Origin: Roseateles_B sp051857535
GTDB taxonomy: Bacteria; Pseudomonadota; Gammaproteobacteria; Burkholderiales; Burkholderiaceae_C
Assembly: GCF_051857535.1 (NCBI RefSeq)
Contig: NZ_JBPZGY010000002.1
Location: forward strand, 62,001-126,000
Direction: 5' to 3'
Length of the DNA: 64,000 nucleotides
In this document: piece after piece, positions 8,896 through 17,563 of the stretch
How the letters are laid out: each line of letters opens with the position of its first letter
Numbering within the stretch: the first letter of the stretch is position 1
Notes under the pieces: model-generated
What the model was told of the DNA's origin: nothing
Databases searched by the model: none
Seen by the model: the letters and a program-made list of their open reading frames with translations, nothing else
Made by a program: the position numbers and the translations under genes

Positions 8896-9858
8896 TCATG
8901 GCTGCGGCACCAGCCAGGTGGCCAGGCCGCTGAAGCTGAAGAAGGCGATCACGGTGGAGGCCATGATGATGCGGGCGATGCGGCCGTTGTCCGCCCCGTA
9001 GCGCTCGGCCAGCAGGGAGACGTTGCTGGCGCTGGGCAGGGCCGCGGCCAGCACCAGCACGTGCAGCTGGAAGGGGCTGAGGTCCAGGCCCATCCTGACC
9101 GCGGTGGCGCCCAGCAGCAGCACCAGGGTCGGATGGCCGAAAAGCTTGATGAGGGCGACGGGCAGGTAGCGTTCCGGCGGCGTCCGGGTGTGGGCATGCT
9201 GGCCGGCGCGCCACAACACCGCGCCGATGGTGAACAGGGCCACCGGCGAGGCGGCGTCGCCCAGCATCCTGACCACGGTCATGAGCATGGGCGGCAAGGC
9301 GTAGCCGCTGACCGAGCTCAGCGCGCCCAGCGCGATGGCCCAGGGCAGGGGATTGGACAGCGCCCCCTTGAGCGCCTGCCCCAGGGCCACGCGCCAGTGG
9401 CTGCCGCCGGCATCGTGCGCCCGGGCCAGGGCGATGCACAGGGAGCTGGTGACGATGAGGTCGGCCAGGATGGTGCAGATCACCGGCGCAGCAGCAGCCT
9501 GCCCCATCAGCGCCACCAGCAGCGGCACGCCCATGAAGCCGGTGTTGGGGAAGGCAGCGACCAGGGCGCCGAAGGAGGCATCCTTGAGGTGGGTGACGTC
9601 GTCCAGCGTCAGGAACAGGGTCACGCCCACGATGAGCAGAGCCGAGGCCAGATACACCACCAGCACGGCAGGGCTCAGCAGCTCCAGCAGCGGGGTGCTC
9701 GCGCCGAAGCGGAACAGCATGCAGGGCAGGGCGAAGAAGAGCACGAAGGTGTTGAGACCCGGGATGGCGCTTTCCGCCAGCAGCCCCTGGCGTGCGGCCA
9801 GATAGCCGCAAAGCACCAGGGCGAAAAAGGGCACGGTGACGGCGATGACGGCTTGCAT
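8896..9858 (-). CDS. AEC-family (auxin efflux carrier type) transporter
   Basis: A roughly 320-residue integral membrane protein with about ten hydrophobic segments in the two five-helix blocks of the AEC/Mem_trans family. The first helix FFALVLCGYLAARQGLL and the block NTFVLFFALPCMLFRFG with its Pro in a membrane helix, and TGFMGVPLLVAL, are typical. Bacterial members export or import small organic anions such as malate or malonate; the substrate cannot be read here. ATG 9858 is chosen over a TTG six codons upstream. It is transcribed divergently from the degenerate kinase gene across a 93-bp gap that contains a run of nine G. Confidence 0.85.
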   Translation of the reverse strand: MQAVIAVTVPFFALVLCGYLAARQGLLAESAIPGLNTFVLFFALPCMLFRFGASTPLLELLSPAVLVVYLASALLIVGVTLFLTLDDVTHLKDASFGALVAAFPNTGFMGVPLLVALMGQAAAAPVICTILADLIVTSSLCIALARAHDAGGSHWRVALGQALKGALSNPLPWAIALGALSSVSGYALPPMLMTVVRMLGDAASPVALFTIGAVLWRAGQHAHTRTPPERYLPVALIKLFGHPTLVLLLGATAVRMGLDLSPFQLHVLVLAAALPSASNVSLLAERYGADNGRIARIIMASTVIAFFSFSGLATWLVPQP

Positions 9859-9951
9859 GAGGCGCGAGTATCGCAATACGGGCTTGTATCCAGCTGAAAA
9901 GGGGGGGGGCGCGAACCGGCGTCGGCGCTTACATTTACGCCTGCAATCCGT
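9859..9951. promoter_or_regulatory. Divergent promoter region with G9 homopolymer
   Basis: Short spacer between an AEC transporter (minus) and a degenerate kinase gene (plus). Positions 9901-9909 are nine G in a row. Both promoters must lie here or in the flanking genes. Homopolymer runs of this length can slip, which would change promoter spacing. Confidence 0.4.
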
Positions 9952-11001
9952 ATGAACGCTCCGCTGCCCGAAGGGCCGGCCACCGCGCCCCCCGATCTCG
10001 ACTCACCCCTGCATGTGCTGCCGGTGGGCGAGCGCCTGGGCGTCTGGCGCATCGTCGAGGACATCCAGGTTTGCGCCTCTGGCCACTGGTACCGGGGCGA
10101 GCACTCCATGGCACCGGAGCAGCAGGTGGCCGTGCTGGTCTATGAGCAGTCTGCCGATGCCGCGCTGGTGCTGCTGCGCTTCGCCGAGGAGCAGCCGGGC
10201 TTGCAGAGCCTGCAGCACCTGGACATCTCCCTGCCCCAGGACAGCGGCCTTACCGCCGACGGCCTGCCCTATGTGGTGCTGCGCTGGATGGAGGGCACGC
10301 CCCTGCTTCCCGCGGCCGCCGAGCTGCCGCTGCGCAAGCGTCTGGAACTCATCTGCGATCTCTGTGACCTCCTGGAGGTGTTGCACGAACACGGTCAGGT
10401 CCTGCGCGAGCTGGACCCCGGCACCTTGTGGCTCTCGCCCCAGCAGCGCCTGCGCCTGATGGGCCAGGGCCTGGCACCGATGATGGCCGTCGAGGGCCCG
10501 GGCGATTTCGGCTACAGCTCGGCCGCCATCCCCCTGCTGGCCCCAGAGCAGCTGGATGGTCAGCCTCCCCACCTGGCCAGCGAGGCCTATGCGGTAGGCA
10601 TGCTCATGTGCCTGCTGGTCAATGGCCGGCTGCCGGGCAGTGACAGCCTCATCGTCGGCCACCTGGGGGCCCCGGTGCATTCGCTGGCCGCCTGGGTCAG
10701 CCTGAGCCTGGGCGAACGCCAGGCCCTGGACGCCATGCTGAGCAAGTCCACCGCCTCGAACATGATGGAGCGCTACACCTCGGCCAAGGCCCTGGCGGAC
10801 GACGTCCGTGCCTGGTTGGCCGGCGAGGTGCCCGCGCCGTTGCCGCCCACGCCCACGCTGTCCATGCCGCGCATCAAGCCCAGCCGCAAGAAGACGCCGC
10901 CGCGGCCGCCCTGGCGTCAGTGGCTGCTGCCGAGCATCTTGGCGGGGGCGCTGGGCGTGTTGGGCCTGGCGCTGTGGGCGGTGAGCCACCTCCGCAACTG
11001 A
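9952..11001 (+). CDS. Membrane-anchored Ser/Thr kinase-like protein (probable pseudokinase)
   Basis: A 349-residue protein with the layout of a bacterial Hanks-type kinase: kinase-like fold at about 25-290, a Pro/Lys-rich linker, then one C-terminal transmembrane helix (WLLPSILAGALGVLGLALWAV) placing the domain in the cytoplasm. The kinase motifs are decayed: the VAVK lysine strand reads VAVLVYE, the HRDLKxxN catalytic loop reads LRELDPGTLWLS, and DFG reads LMGQG. The C-lobe APEQL motif and the helix YAVGMLMCLLVNGRLP are kept. This suggests a pseudokinase with a scaffolding or sensing role rather than phosphotransfer. It sits alone, convergent with a solute-binding protein gene. Confidence 0.75.
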   Translation: MNAPLPEGPATAPPDLDSPLHVLPVGERLGVWRIVEDIQVCASGHWYRGEHSMAPEQQVAVLVYEQSADAALVLLRFAEEQPGLQSLQHLDISLPQDSGLTADGLPYVVLRWMEGTPLLPAAAELPLRKRLELICDLCDLLEVLHEHGQVLRELDPGTLWLSPQQRLRLMGQGLAPMMAVEGPGDFGYSSAAIPLLAPEQLDGQPPHLASEAYAVGMLMCLLVNGRLPGSDSLIVGHLGAPVHSLAAWVSLSLGERQALDAMLSKSTASNMMERYTSAKALADDVRAWLAGEVPAPLPPTPTLSMPRIKPSRKKTPPRPPWRQWLLPSILAGALGVLGLALWAVSHLRN

Positions 11002-11050
11002 GACCATGGCCGGGCTGGGCCCGGTTCTGGGGTGCGCACGTCGCCACTGT

Positions 11051-11863
11051 TCAAGGGATGAAGGCCTTGCCCGGCGCTCGGCCGAGTGCGCTGCGGGCAC
11101 CTTCGGGCTCAGGCAGCCCAACCCCCCATTTCTGGTTGAGCCGGGGCCACTCGCCGCTGCGCCGCAGCAGCTGCAGGGATTGTTCCAGCGCTTCGCACAG
11201 GGCCGGCCCTGGCGGCTGTCGGGAGCAGGCGAAATGCCCGCGCAACTGCCCGATGGCGGGCCCGTCTACCGGCCCAAGCAGCGGCAGGCCCAGGCTGGCG
11301 AGCACCGGCTGCGTGTTGCGCTCGTTCGTGGCCAGCAGGGTGACGCGGCCGGTGCGCAGCATGCGCAGGCCGGTCTCCACATCGCGCACGGTGGTCAGGC
11401 GCAGCAGGGGGCGGGCTTGCTCAAAGGCTTCGCCATAGGCCCAGCCAGCCACCTGGGCGATTTCCAGACCGGCCAGGGCGCGGTAGTCACCCTGCCAGAT
11501 CGTGCGCGCCGCGGGGCCGCCGTAGAACACCAGGCGATCCTCGTAGAAGGCCGAGGGCGCGAAGGTGAAACGCTGCTCACGCTCGGGCGTGCGGTAGGGG
11601 CCGATGAGGACCTGCGCCTGCCCGTGCTCGACCATGGCCTGGGCTCGCGACCAGGGATAGTGCTCGAAGCGGATCTGCCAGCCGCGCTGCTGGGCGACGG
11701 CCTGAAGCAGGTCCACTGCCAGGCCTTCCGGCGGGTTCCCGGCCAAGGGCATGAACAGGCGGGGAAAGCTGGTGCCCACGGCCAGGATATCCTGCGCCGA
11801 GCAGCTCGACGCCGCCCCCGCGAGGCACAGGCCCGTCACCCACACCCGCCAGCATCCCTTCAT
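11051..11863 (-). CDS. Periplasmic solute-binding protein, SBP_bac_3 (amino-acid type) family
   Basis: A 270-residue type II periplasmic-binding-fold protein with a signal peptide (MKGCWRVWVTGLCLAGAASSCSA). Features such as EGLAVDLLQAVAQQRGWQIRFEHYPWSRAQAMVEHGQAQVLIGPY, interrupted here by normal variation, place it with amino-acid-binding-like proteins in which the WSRA motif is common in orphan members. No ABC permease or ATPase is nearby, so it may be a sensor-like or orphan binder. ATG 11863 has AAGGA five bases upstream; an upstream start would only add 11 residues before the signal peptide. Confidence 0.8.
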   Translation of the reverse strand: MKGCWRVWVTGLCLAGAASSCSAQDILAVGTSFPRLFMPLAGNPPEGLAVDLLQAVAQQRGWQIRFEHYPWSRAQAMVEHGQAQVLIGPYRTPEREQRFTFAPSAFYEDRLVFYGGPAARTIWQGDYRALAGLEIAQVAGWAYGEAFEQARPLLRLTTVRDVETGLRMLRTGRVTLLATNERNTQPVLASLGLPLLGPVDGPAIGQLRGHFACSRQPPGPALCEALEQSLQLLRRSGEWPRLNQKWGVGLPEPEGARSALGRAPGKAFIP

Positions 11864-12010
11864 GAGGATCCTTCCCTGTTCTGGTGGGCTGATCATAGGG
11901 AGGGCCGTGGCGGCTGTCAGCCATGGTCATGACGGGGGATGAGCCTGTCAGGGCCGGCTTGTATGATGCGCGGCCCGGTGCCGAGGGCGCCGGACCTGCC
12001 TCCTGCTGCC

Positions 12011-14080
12011 ATGTCCGTCGATCCCACCTCCACCCTGAATCCCGCCCAGCTCGAAGCCGTGCACCACCTGCACGGGCCCTGCCTGGTCGTGGCTGGCGCG
12101 GGCTCGGGCAAGACCCGCGTGATCACCACCAAGATCGCCCGCCTGCTGCAGGCCGGCTACCAGGCCAAGAACATCGCCGCCATCACCTTCACAAACAAGG
12201 CCGCCCAGGAAATGCGTGAGCGGGCCAAGGGCCTGGTGGGCGCGCGGGCAGCGAAGGATCTGGCCATCTCCACCTTCCACTCCCTGGGCGTGCGCCTGCT
12301 GCGCGAGGAGGGCACGCGGGTGGGCCTGAAGGAACAGTTCTCCATCCTGGACAGCGACGACGTCCTGGGCGTGCTGCGCGATGCCGGCGGCACCACCGAC
12401 GCCAATATGGCCAAGCAATGGCAGTGGACCATCTCGCTGTGGAAGAACATGGGCCTGAACGCCGAGATGGCGCTCAAGGCCGCCAAGGACGAGCAGGAGC
12501 GCGTGGCCGCCGTCGTGATGGGCCGCTACCAGGAGCGACTGGCGGCCTACCAGGCGGTGGATTTCGATGACCTCATCAGCCTGCCCCTGAAGCTGCTCAC
12601 CGAGGACGCCGAGGCCCGTGGCAAGTGGCAGGACACCCTGCGCTACGTGCTGGTGGACGAATACCAGGACACCAACTCCGTGCAGTACGAGCTGCTCAAG
12701 GCCATCGTGGGTGAGCGCGGCATGTTCACCGCCGTGGGCGACGACGACCAGAGCATCTACGGCTGGCGCGGCGCCACCATCGAGAACCTCAAGCGCCTGC
12801 CCGTCGACTACCCCAATCTCAAGATCATCCCCCTGGAGCAGAACTACCGCTCCACAGGCGCCATCCTGCGCGCGGCCAACAACGTCATCGAGACCAATCC
12901 CAAGCTCTTCCAGAAGAAGCTGTGGAGCGAGTACGGCGACGGCGAGCCCATCGCCCTGGTCGAGGCCGATGGCGAGGAGCACGAGGCCGAGCGCGCCGTG
13001 GCCCGCATCCAGGCCATCCGCGCCAGCCTCGGGGCCAAGGTCAAGTTCGCCGACTTCGCCATCCTCTACCGCGCCAACCACCAGGCGCGCATCTTCGAGC
13101 AGGCTCTGCGCCGGGCCGAGATCCCCTACAAGGTCAGCGGCGGCCAGAGCTTCTTCGACAAGAGCGAGATCAAGGACCTCTGCGCCTGGCTGCGCCTCTT
13201 GGTCAACCAGGACGACGACCCTGCCTTCCTGCGCGCCGTCACCACGCCCAAGCGCGGCATCGGCCACACCACGCTCGGCGCGCTGAGCCAGTTCGCCGGC
13301 AAGTGGAAGATCAGCATGTACGAGGCCCTGTTCTCGGACTCGCTGTCCACCGTGCTCAACAAGAAGGCCATCGGTTCCCTGCACGAGTTCGGCCGCTACC
13401 TCAACGACCTGGAATACCGCGCCCGCCACACCGAGGGCGCCGAGGACGCCAAGACGCTGATGCTGGAGTGGCTCAAGGACATCGGCTACGAGCAGCACCT
13501 CTACGACAACGACGAGAACGAGAAAGCCGCGGCGGCCCGCTGGAACAACGTCCTGGATTTCGTGGACTGGGTGGCCAAGCGCTGCGGCGGCCAACTGGCA
13601 CAGGACGGCGGCACCACCTTCGAGGAACCCAAGCAGACCGTGCTGCAGGTGGCGCAGACCATCAGCGTGATCCTCTCGCTGTCCGAGCGCGGCGAGGAGC
13701 AGGACCAGGTCGTGCTGACCACCCTGCATGCCTCCAAGGGCCTGGAATGGCCGCATGTCTTCCTGGCCGGCGTCAACGAGGGCCTGCTGCCCTTCAAGGC
13801 CGACGACGAGGAGATGACCGCCCAGCGCCTGGAGGAAGAGCGCCGCCTCATGTACGTGGGCATCACCCGCGCCCGCACCACGCTGGCGGTGAGCACCCTG
13901 CGCCGGCGCAAGAAGGCCCGCGAGATGGTGATGGGCATCCCCAGCCGCTTCATCGCCGAGATGCGCCTGCACGAGTCCGGCATCAAGGAAGACCCGCGCG
14001 AGAAGCTCAAGCGCATGCGGGAGGAACTGGCGGCGAAGGCGGCCGCAGCGGCGGCGGCGGCGAAGCAGAACGAGCGGTGA
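12011..14080 (+). CDS. rep: ATP-dependent DNA helicase Rep (UvrD/Rep family)
   Basis: Superfamily 1A 3'-5' helicase that travels with the replication fork and clears bound proteins. 689 residues, normal length. In order: Q-motif NPAQLEAVHHLHGPCLVVAG, Walker A GAGSGKT, TFTNKAAQEM motif Ia, DEYQDTN motif II, GDDDQSIYGWRGA motif III, NYRS motif IV, TLHASKGLEWPHVFLAGVNEG motif V (split over this range) and RRLMYVGITRARTTL motif VI. It resembles Rep more than UvrD in the N-terminal start and in ending soon after motif VI. The start at ATG 12011 gives the family N terminus. Confidence 0.93.
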   Translation: MSVDPTSTLNPAQLEAVHHLHGPCLVVAGAGSGKTRVITTKIARLLQAGYQAKNIAAITFTNKAAQEMRERAKGLVGARAAKDLAISTFHSLGVRLLREEGTRVGLKEQFSILDSDDVLGVLRDAGGTTDANMAKQWQWTISLWKNMGLNAEMALKAAKDEQERVAAVVMGRYQERLAAYQAVDFDDLISLPLKLLTEDAEARGKWQDTLRYVLVDEYQDTNSVQYELLKAIVGERGMFTAVGDDDQSIYGWRGATIENLKRLPVDYPNLKIIPLEQNYRSTGAILRAANNVIETNPKLFQKKLWSEYGDGEPIALVEADGEEHEAERAVARIQAIRASLGAKVKFADFAILYRANHQARIFEQALRRAEIPYKVSGGQSFFDKSEIKDLCAWLRLLVNQDDDPAFLRAVTTPKRGIGHTTLGALSQFAGKWKISMYEALFSDSLSTVLNKKAIGSLHEFGRYLNDLEYRARHTEGAEDAKTLMLEWLKDIGYEQHLYDNDENEKAAAARWNNVLDFVDWVAKRCGGQLAQDGGTTFEEPKQTVLQVAQTISVILSLSERGEEQDQVVLTTLHASKGLEWPHVFLAGVNEGLLPFKADDEEMTAQRLEEERRLMYVGITRARTTLAVSTLRRRKKAREMVMGIPSRFIAEMRLHESGIKEDPREKLKRMREELAAKAAAAAAAAKQNER

Positions 14081-14236
14081 GGGGGCTGCTGCCCGTCATG
14101 CGAGGGGTGCCGCGCCCTGCCGGTGCTGCCGGCGCCTTCGCTTTGCGCAGACAATGCTGCCACCCCCAAGCGCGGCTGCAGTTCGGCCTGCTGGCATCGC
14201 ATGATCCCCCCGCCCTGCGGCAGGAGCGCGCCCCGC

Positions 14237-15370
14237 ATGAGATTCGAGACCTTTGTTGCCGGCCAATGGATGCCGCGCTACCAGTACAAGAGCTTCGAAC
14301 CCACGCCCATCAACGGTGAATGGCAGTGGGAGGACCCGCACATCGCTGTGCTGCTGGAGCAGGCGAACCGGGCGCTGGGGGAGCTCAACGCCTTTTCGCT
14401 GATCGTTCCCGACGTCGATCTTTTCATCCAGATGCATGTGGTCAAGGAGGCGCAGACCTCCAGCCGCATCGAGGGCACGCAGACCGAGATGGACGAGGCC
14501 CTGCTGCCCGAGGAGCAGGTGCTGCCCGAGAAGCGCGATGACTGGCGTGAGGTGCACAACTACATCGACGCAGTGAACACGGCCGTCGCCGCACTGGCCG
14601 AGCTGCCGCTGTCCAATCGCCTGCTCAAGCAGACGCACGCCACGCTGATGCAGGGTGTGCGCGGCGAGCACAAGCAGCCGGGCGAGTTCCGCAGCAGCCA
14701 GAACTGGATCGGCGGCTCCAGCCTCCAGGACGCCGCCTTCATCCCTCCACATCATGAAGGCGTGGCCGAGCTGATGGGCGATTTGGAGAAGTTCCTTCAC
14801 AACGAGGCGGTGGCCGTGCCGCACCTGGTGCGGATCGCGCTGGCGCACTACCAGTTCGAGACTATCCACCCGTTCCTGGACGGCAACGGGCGGATCGGGC
14901 GGCTGATGATTCCGCTGTACCTCGTGAGCTGCGGCATCCTGGCCAAGCCCTCGCTGTACCTCTCAGACTTCTTCGAGCGCAACCGGGCCAGCTACTACGA
15001 CGCCCTGATGCGGGTGCGGACCAGCCATGACCTCATCCACTGGATGCGATTCTTCCTGAGCGGCGTGGCCGAGACCGCACGCAAGGGACGGGATGTGTTC
15101 CGGGCGGTCCTGCAGTTGCGCACTGAAGTCGAGCAGCAGGTGATGAGCCTGGGCAAGCGAAGTGCGACCGCCCGCGAGGCGCTGCACCTGCTCTACCGCA
15201 AGCCTGTGGTCACGGCCGGGCAGCTGGTGGCGGAGCTGGGCATCAGCACCCCAACGGCCAACGTCTTGATCCGCGAATTCGAGCGTCTGGGCCTCCTGCG
15301 CGAGAACACGGGGCGCCAGAAGGGGCGCGTCTATGTCTTTGATCGCTACCTCAGCCTGTTCGTAAGTTAA
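14237..15370 (+). CDS. Fic-family protein with N-terminal inhibitory helix and C-terminal winged helix
   Basis: 377 residues. Fic enzymes transfer AMP (or another nucleotide/phosphate group) to hydroxyl side chains of target proteins. The active-site motif HPFLDGNGRIGR is complete at about residues 211-222. A class II autoinhibitory motif S-x-x-x-E-G is visible as SSRIEG at 75-80, whose Glu normally blocks ATP binding until released. The C-terminal 70 residues look like a winged helix (VTAGQLVAELGISTPTANVLIREFERLGLL). GGAG about ten bases before ATG 14237 supports the start. No partner antitoxin gene is adjacent, as expected for class II. Target unknown. Confidence 0.9.
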   Translation: MRFETFVAGQWMPRYQYKSFEPTPINGEWQWEDPHIAVLLEQANRALGELNAFSLIVPDVDLFIQMHVVKEAQTSSRIEGTQTEMDEALLPEEQVLPEKRDDWREVHNYIDAVNTAVAALAELPLSNRLLKQTHATLMQGVRGEHKQPGEFRSSQNWIGGSSLQDAAFIPPHHEGVAELMGDLEKFLHNEAVAVPHLVRIALAHYQFETIHPFLDGNGRIGRLMIPLYLVSCGILAKPSLYLSDFFERNRASYYDALMRVRTSHDLIHWMRFFLSGVAETARKGRDVFRAVLQLRTEVEQQVMSLGKRSATAREALHLLYRKPVVTAGQLVAELGISTPTANVLIREFERLGLLRENTGRQKGRVYVFDRYLSLFVS

Positions 15371-15393
15371 AGGAAATGCGTTTTCTTTAATTT
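15367..15393 (+). terminator. Weak stem-loop overlapping the fic stop codon
   Basis: ttaaaggaaa (15367-15376) and ttttctttaa (15381-15390) form an imperfect 10-bp stem with a four-base loop, followed by TTT. The arm includes the fic stop codon. It is AU-rich and may act as a weak terminator. Confidence 0.35.
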
Positions 15394-15470
15394 AGAGGGT
15401 GCACAAAGTAAACATGGTGTGGATCGTTCGCCGGCCCGCACTGCTTCCAAGCACAGCAACTTCCTGCCTC

Positions 15471-17450
15471 ATGTCGTTTCGACTTTGTCTTGCCATCCTG
15501 CCTCTGGCCGCTGCCATGGCCGCCATGGGCGCCGCCCACGCCCAGACCGAATCCAAGCCCTCCGCCCTCGTCGCCCAGCGCATCGGTCGGCCTCAGCTGG
15601 CGTTGGCGCCCGACCCCGCGCCCTTCCTGGAGCAACTGCCCGACCGCGCCAGCTTCGACCGCATGGCCCGTGTCTATGACCCCGGCACGCCAGAGGCGCA
15701 GCCGCATGTGCTGTTCGTGATCGACCGGCAGGCGGCGCAGGGCAAGGCCTACTTCGTCAACACGCGCCGCTATGCCCTGCACGAGGACTTCCTCAAGGCC
15801 CGCCATCTGGTGACCAGCTGGGAGCCCGGCGTGCGCACGCGGCTTTACCAGCAGCCGCAGCGGCGCTTCATCCTGGGCATGGTGAGCTGGCAGCCGCAGC
15901 TCAAGGGCTTTGTCTACGAATTCTGGGAGGGCGACCGCCAGACGCCCGAGCTGCTGCGCACGGCGCAGGCGGTGCTGGCTCGCGACATGAGCTTCGCGCC
16001 CCTGCGCTTCAAGGCCAATGCCGCCCAGCACGAGCAGGTGGCGCAGGAGGCCGGCATCGAGGCGGTGACGCAGGCCCAGCTCATCGCCGGCCGCAGCGCG
16101 CTGGCCTACAACCCGGGGCGTGCCTTCGGCCGCCTGCGCCTGGTGGAGGACATCGAGCAGGTCGACGACCTGGCGCCGCAGGACATCGTCGTGCTGCGCG
16201 AGGCCCCGCTGGCGCTGCCGCCGGTGGCCGGCGTGATCCTGGCCTCGCCTTCGACGGCACTTTCGCACGTCAATCTGCTGGCCAAGGGCTGGGGCATTCC
16301 CAACCTGTACCTGAAAGATGCATGGACCCAGCTGCAGGGCCTGGACGGGCAGATGGTGTGGCTGGACGTGCGACGCGGGAGCCATGTGATCGAGCCTCGC
16401 ACCGAGGCTCCGGCCGGCTGGCGCCCGGTGGCGCGCCAGGCCAAGGCCCGGCTGCTCAGTGCGCCGGACCTGCGCCGCCAGCAGCCCCTGCCCCTGGCGC
16501 AGATGCGGCTCAAGGACATGAGCGCCTGTGGCGGCAAGGCCGCGCGTCTGGGCGAGCTGCACTGGCTGCAGTCGCAGGGCCGCCTGCCGGGCACGGCGCC
16601 GGTGCCGGACGGCTTCTGCATTCCCTACGGCGCCTATGCGGCCTTCATGGCCCAGCCGGCGGTGAAGGCGCGCGTGGCCGCCGCCCTCGCGGAAGGCGGC
16701 TTCGAGGGCAGCCCCGGCCAGCGCCGTGCCGTGCTGGCCAGCCTGCGCGAGGACCTGCTCGCCATGCCCCTGCCCGCAGGCCTGGAGGCCCGATGGGAGC
16801 AGCAGTGGGCGCAACAGCTGGACCGCGCCGGCGTCTTCGTGCGCAGCTCCTCCAACTCTGAAGACCTGGCCAACTTCAGTGGCGCCGGGCTCTACAGCAC
16901 GGTGCCCAATGTGCGCGCCGAACTGGCCCGCGCGGTCAAGACCGTCTGGGCCTCGGTCTGGAATGCCGAGGCCTTCGAGGCGCGGCGGCAGGCGGGCCTG
17001 CGCCATGAGCAGGTGCAGATGGCGGTCCTGGTGCAGAAGGCCGTGGACTCGCGCATGTCCGGCGTGATGATCACCCGCGATCCCTTCGATGCCACGCGCA
17101 GTGGCGTGGTCTATGTCTCCGCCAAGCGCGGCATCGGCATCAAGGTGGTGGAGGGCAAGCGCATCGCCGAGCAGGCGCTCTACGACGAGCGCAGCGGTGC
17201 GATCGAGCGGCTGTCCAGCTCGGCGGAAAGCACCGAGCTGCGCCTGGACGAGTCCGGTGGCCTGAAGGAGGTGGCCGTGGCCTCGGCCGCCGTCCTGCAG
17301 GACGCGCAGGTGCTGGCACTCTCGCGCCTGGCCCTGGCCATCCGCCGCGAGCTGGGCGGCGCGGAGCAGGACATCGAATGGGCCATCGACGGCGAAGGGC
17401 GGCTGGTGATGCTGCAGGCGCGACCCTTCGTGCAGCGCAGCGCCTACTGA
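15471..17450 (+). CDS. Exported PEP-synthase/PPDK-like protein (PEP-utilising His domain then ATP-grasp-like domain)
   Basis: A 659-residue protein with an N-terminal signal peptide (MSFRLCLAILPLAAAMAAMGAAHAQ). The middle carries a PEP-utilising swivelling-domain motif ILASPSTALSHVNLLAKGWGIPN with the candidate phospho-His. The C-terminal half is a pyruvate,phosphate dikinase/PEP-synthase-type nucleotide-binding domain: GGKAARLGEL, VPDGFCIPYGAY, RSSSNSEDLANFSGAGLYST, VLVQKAVDSRMSGVMITRDPFD and the ending DIEWAIDGEGRLVMLQARPF. The order (His domain before nucleotide domain) is that of glucan water dikinases, not PpsA. Export of an ATP-dependent enzyme is odd. ATG 15471 is chosen because the signal peptide starts there. 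Confidence 0.75.
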   Translation: MSFRLCLAILPLAAAMAAMGAAHAQTESKPSALVAQRIGRPQLALAPDPAPFLEQLPDRASFDRMARVYDPGTPEAQPHVLFVIDRQAAQGKAYFVNTRRYALHEDFLKARHLVTSWEPGVRTRLYQQPQRRFILGMVSWQPQLKGFVYEFWEGDRQTPELLRTAQAVLARDMSFAPLRFKANAAQHEQVAQEAGIEAVTQAQLIAGRSALAYNPGRAFGRLRLVEDIEQVDDLAPQDIVVLREAPLALPPVAGVILASPSTALSHVNLLAKGWGIPNLYLKDAWTQLQGLDGQMVWLDVRRGSHVIEPRTEAPAGWRPVARQAKARLLSAPDLRRQQPLPLAQMRLKDMSACGGKAARLGELHWLQSQGRLPGTAPVPDGFCIPYGAYAAFMAQPAVKARVAAALAEGGFEGSPGQRRAVLASLREDLLAMPLPAGLEARWEQQWAQQLDRAGVFVRSSSNSEDLANFSGAGLYSTVPNVRAELARAVKTVWASVWNAEAFEARRQAGLRHEQVQMAVLVQKAVDSRMSGVMITRDPFDATRSGVVYVSAKRGIGIKVVEGKRIAEQALYDERSGAIERLSSSAESTELRLDESGGLKEVAVASAAVLQDAQVLALSRLALAIRRELGGAEQDIEWAIDGEGRLVMLQARPFVQRSAY

Positions 17451-17470
17451 GCACCTACTGAGCGCCTGAC

Positions 17471-17485
17471 GGGGTCAGGTCTTGC
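17471..17485 (+). repeat. 15-bp interspersed repeat, copy 1 (exact)
   Basis: GGGGTCAGGTCTTGC, in the gap between the exported dikinase-like gene and the phoD terminator. Further copies with 14 or 15 matches are at 19934, 34036, 41410 and 61805, all in the same orientation. Confidence 0.6.
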
Positions 17486-17514
17486 CTTGCGGCTTGCGTA
17501 CCCGCGCCGCCATG

Positions 17515-17541
17515 AAAAAGGGCTGCCCGAAGGCAGCCCCT
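17515..17541 (-). terminator. Rho-independent terminator of the phoD gene
   Basis: On the minus strand ggggctgcc pairs with ggcagccc around a ttcg tetraloop and is followed by TTTTT (plus-strand stem 17520-17527 and 17532-17539). It lies directly after the phosphatase stop codon. Confidence 0.85.
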
Positions 17542-17563
17542 TGCATGAGCGGGTCGCGGGGAC

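Noticed and set aside
6365..9811. A single minus-strand frame of 1148 codons spanning two genes
   Set aside because: The first third is an out-of-phase reading of the AEC transporter gene; the real product starts at the signal peptide at 8800.
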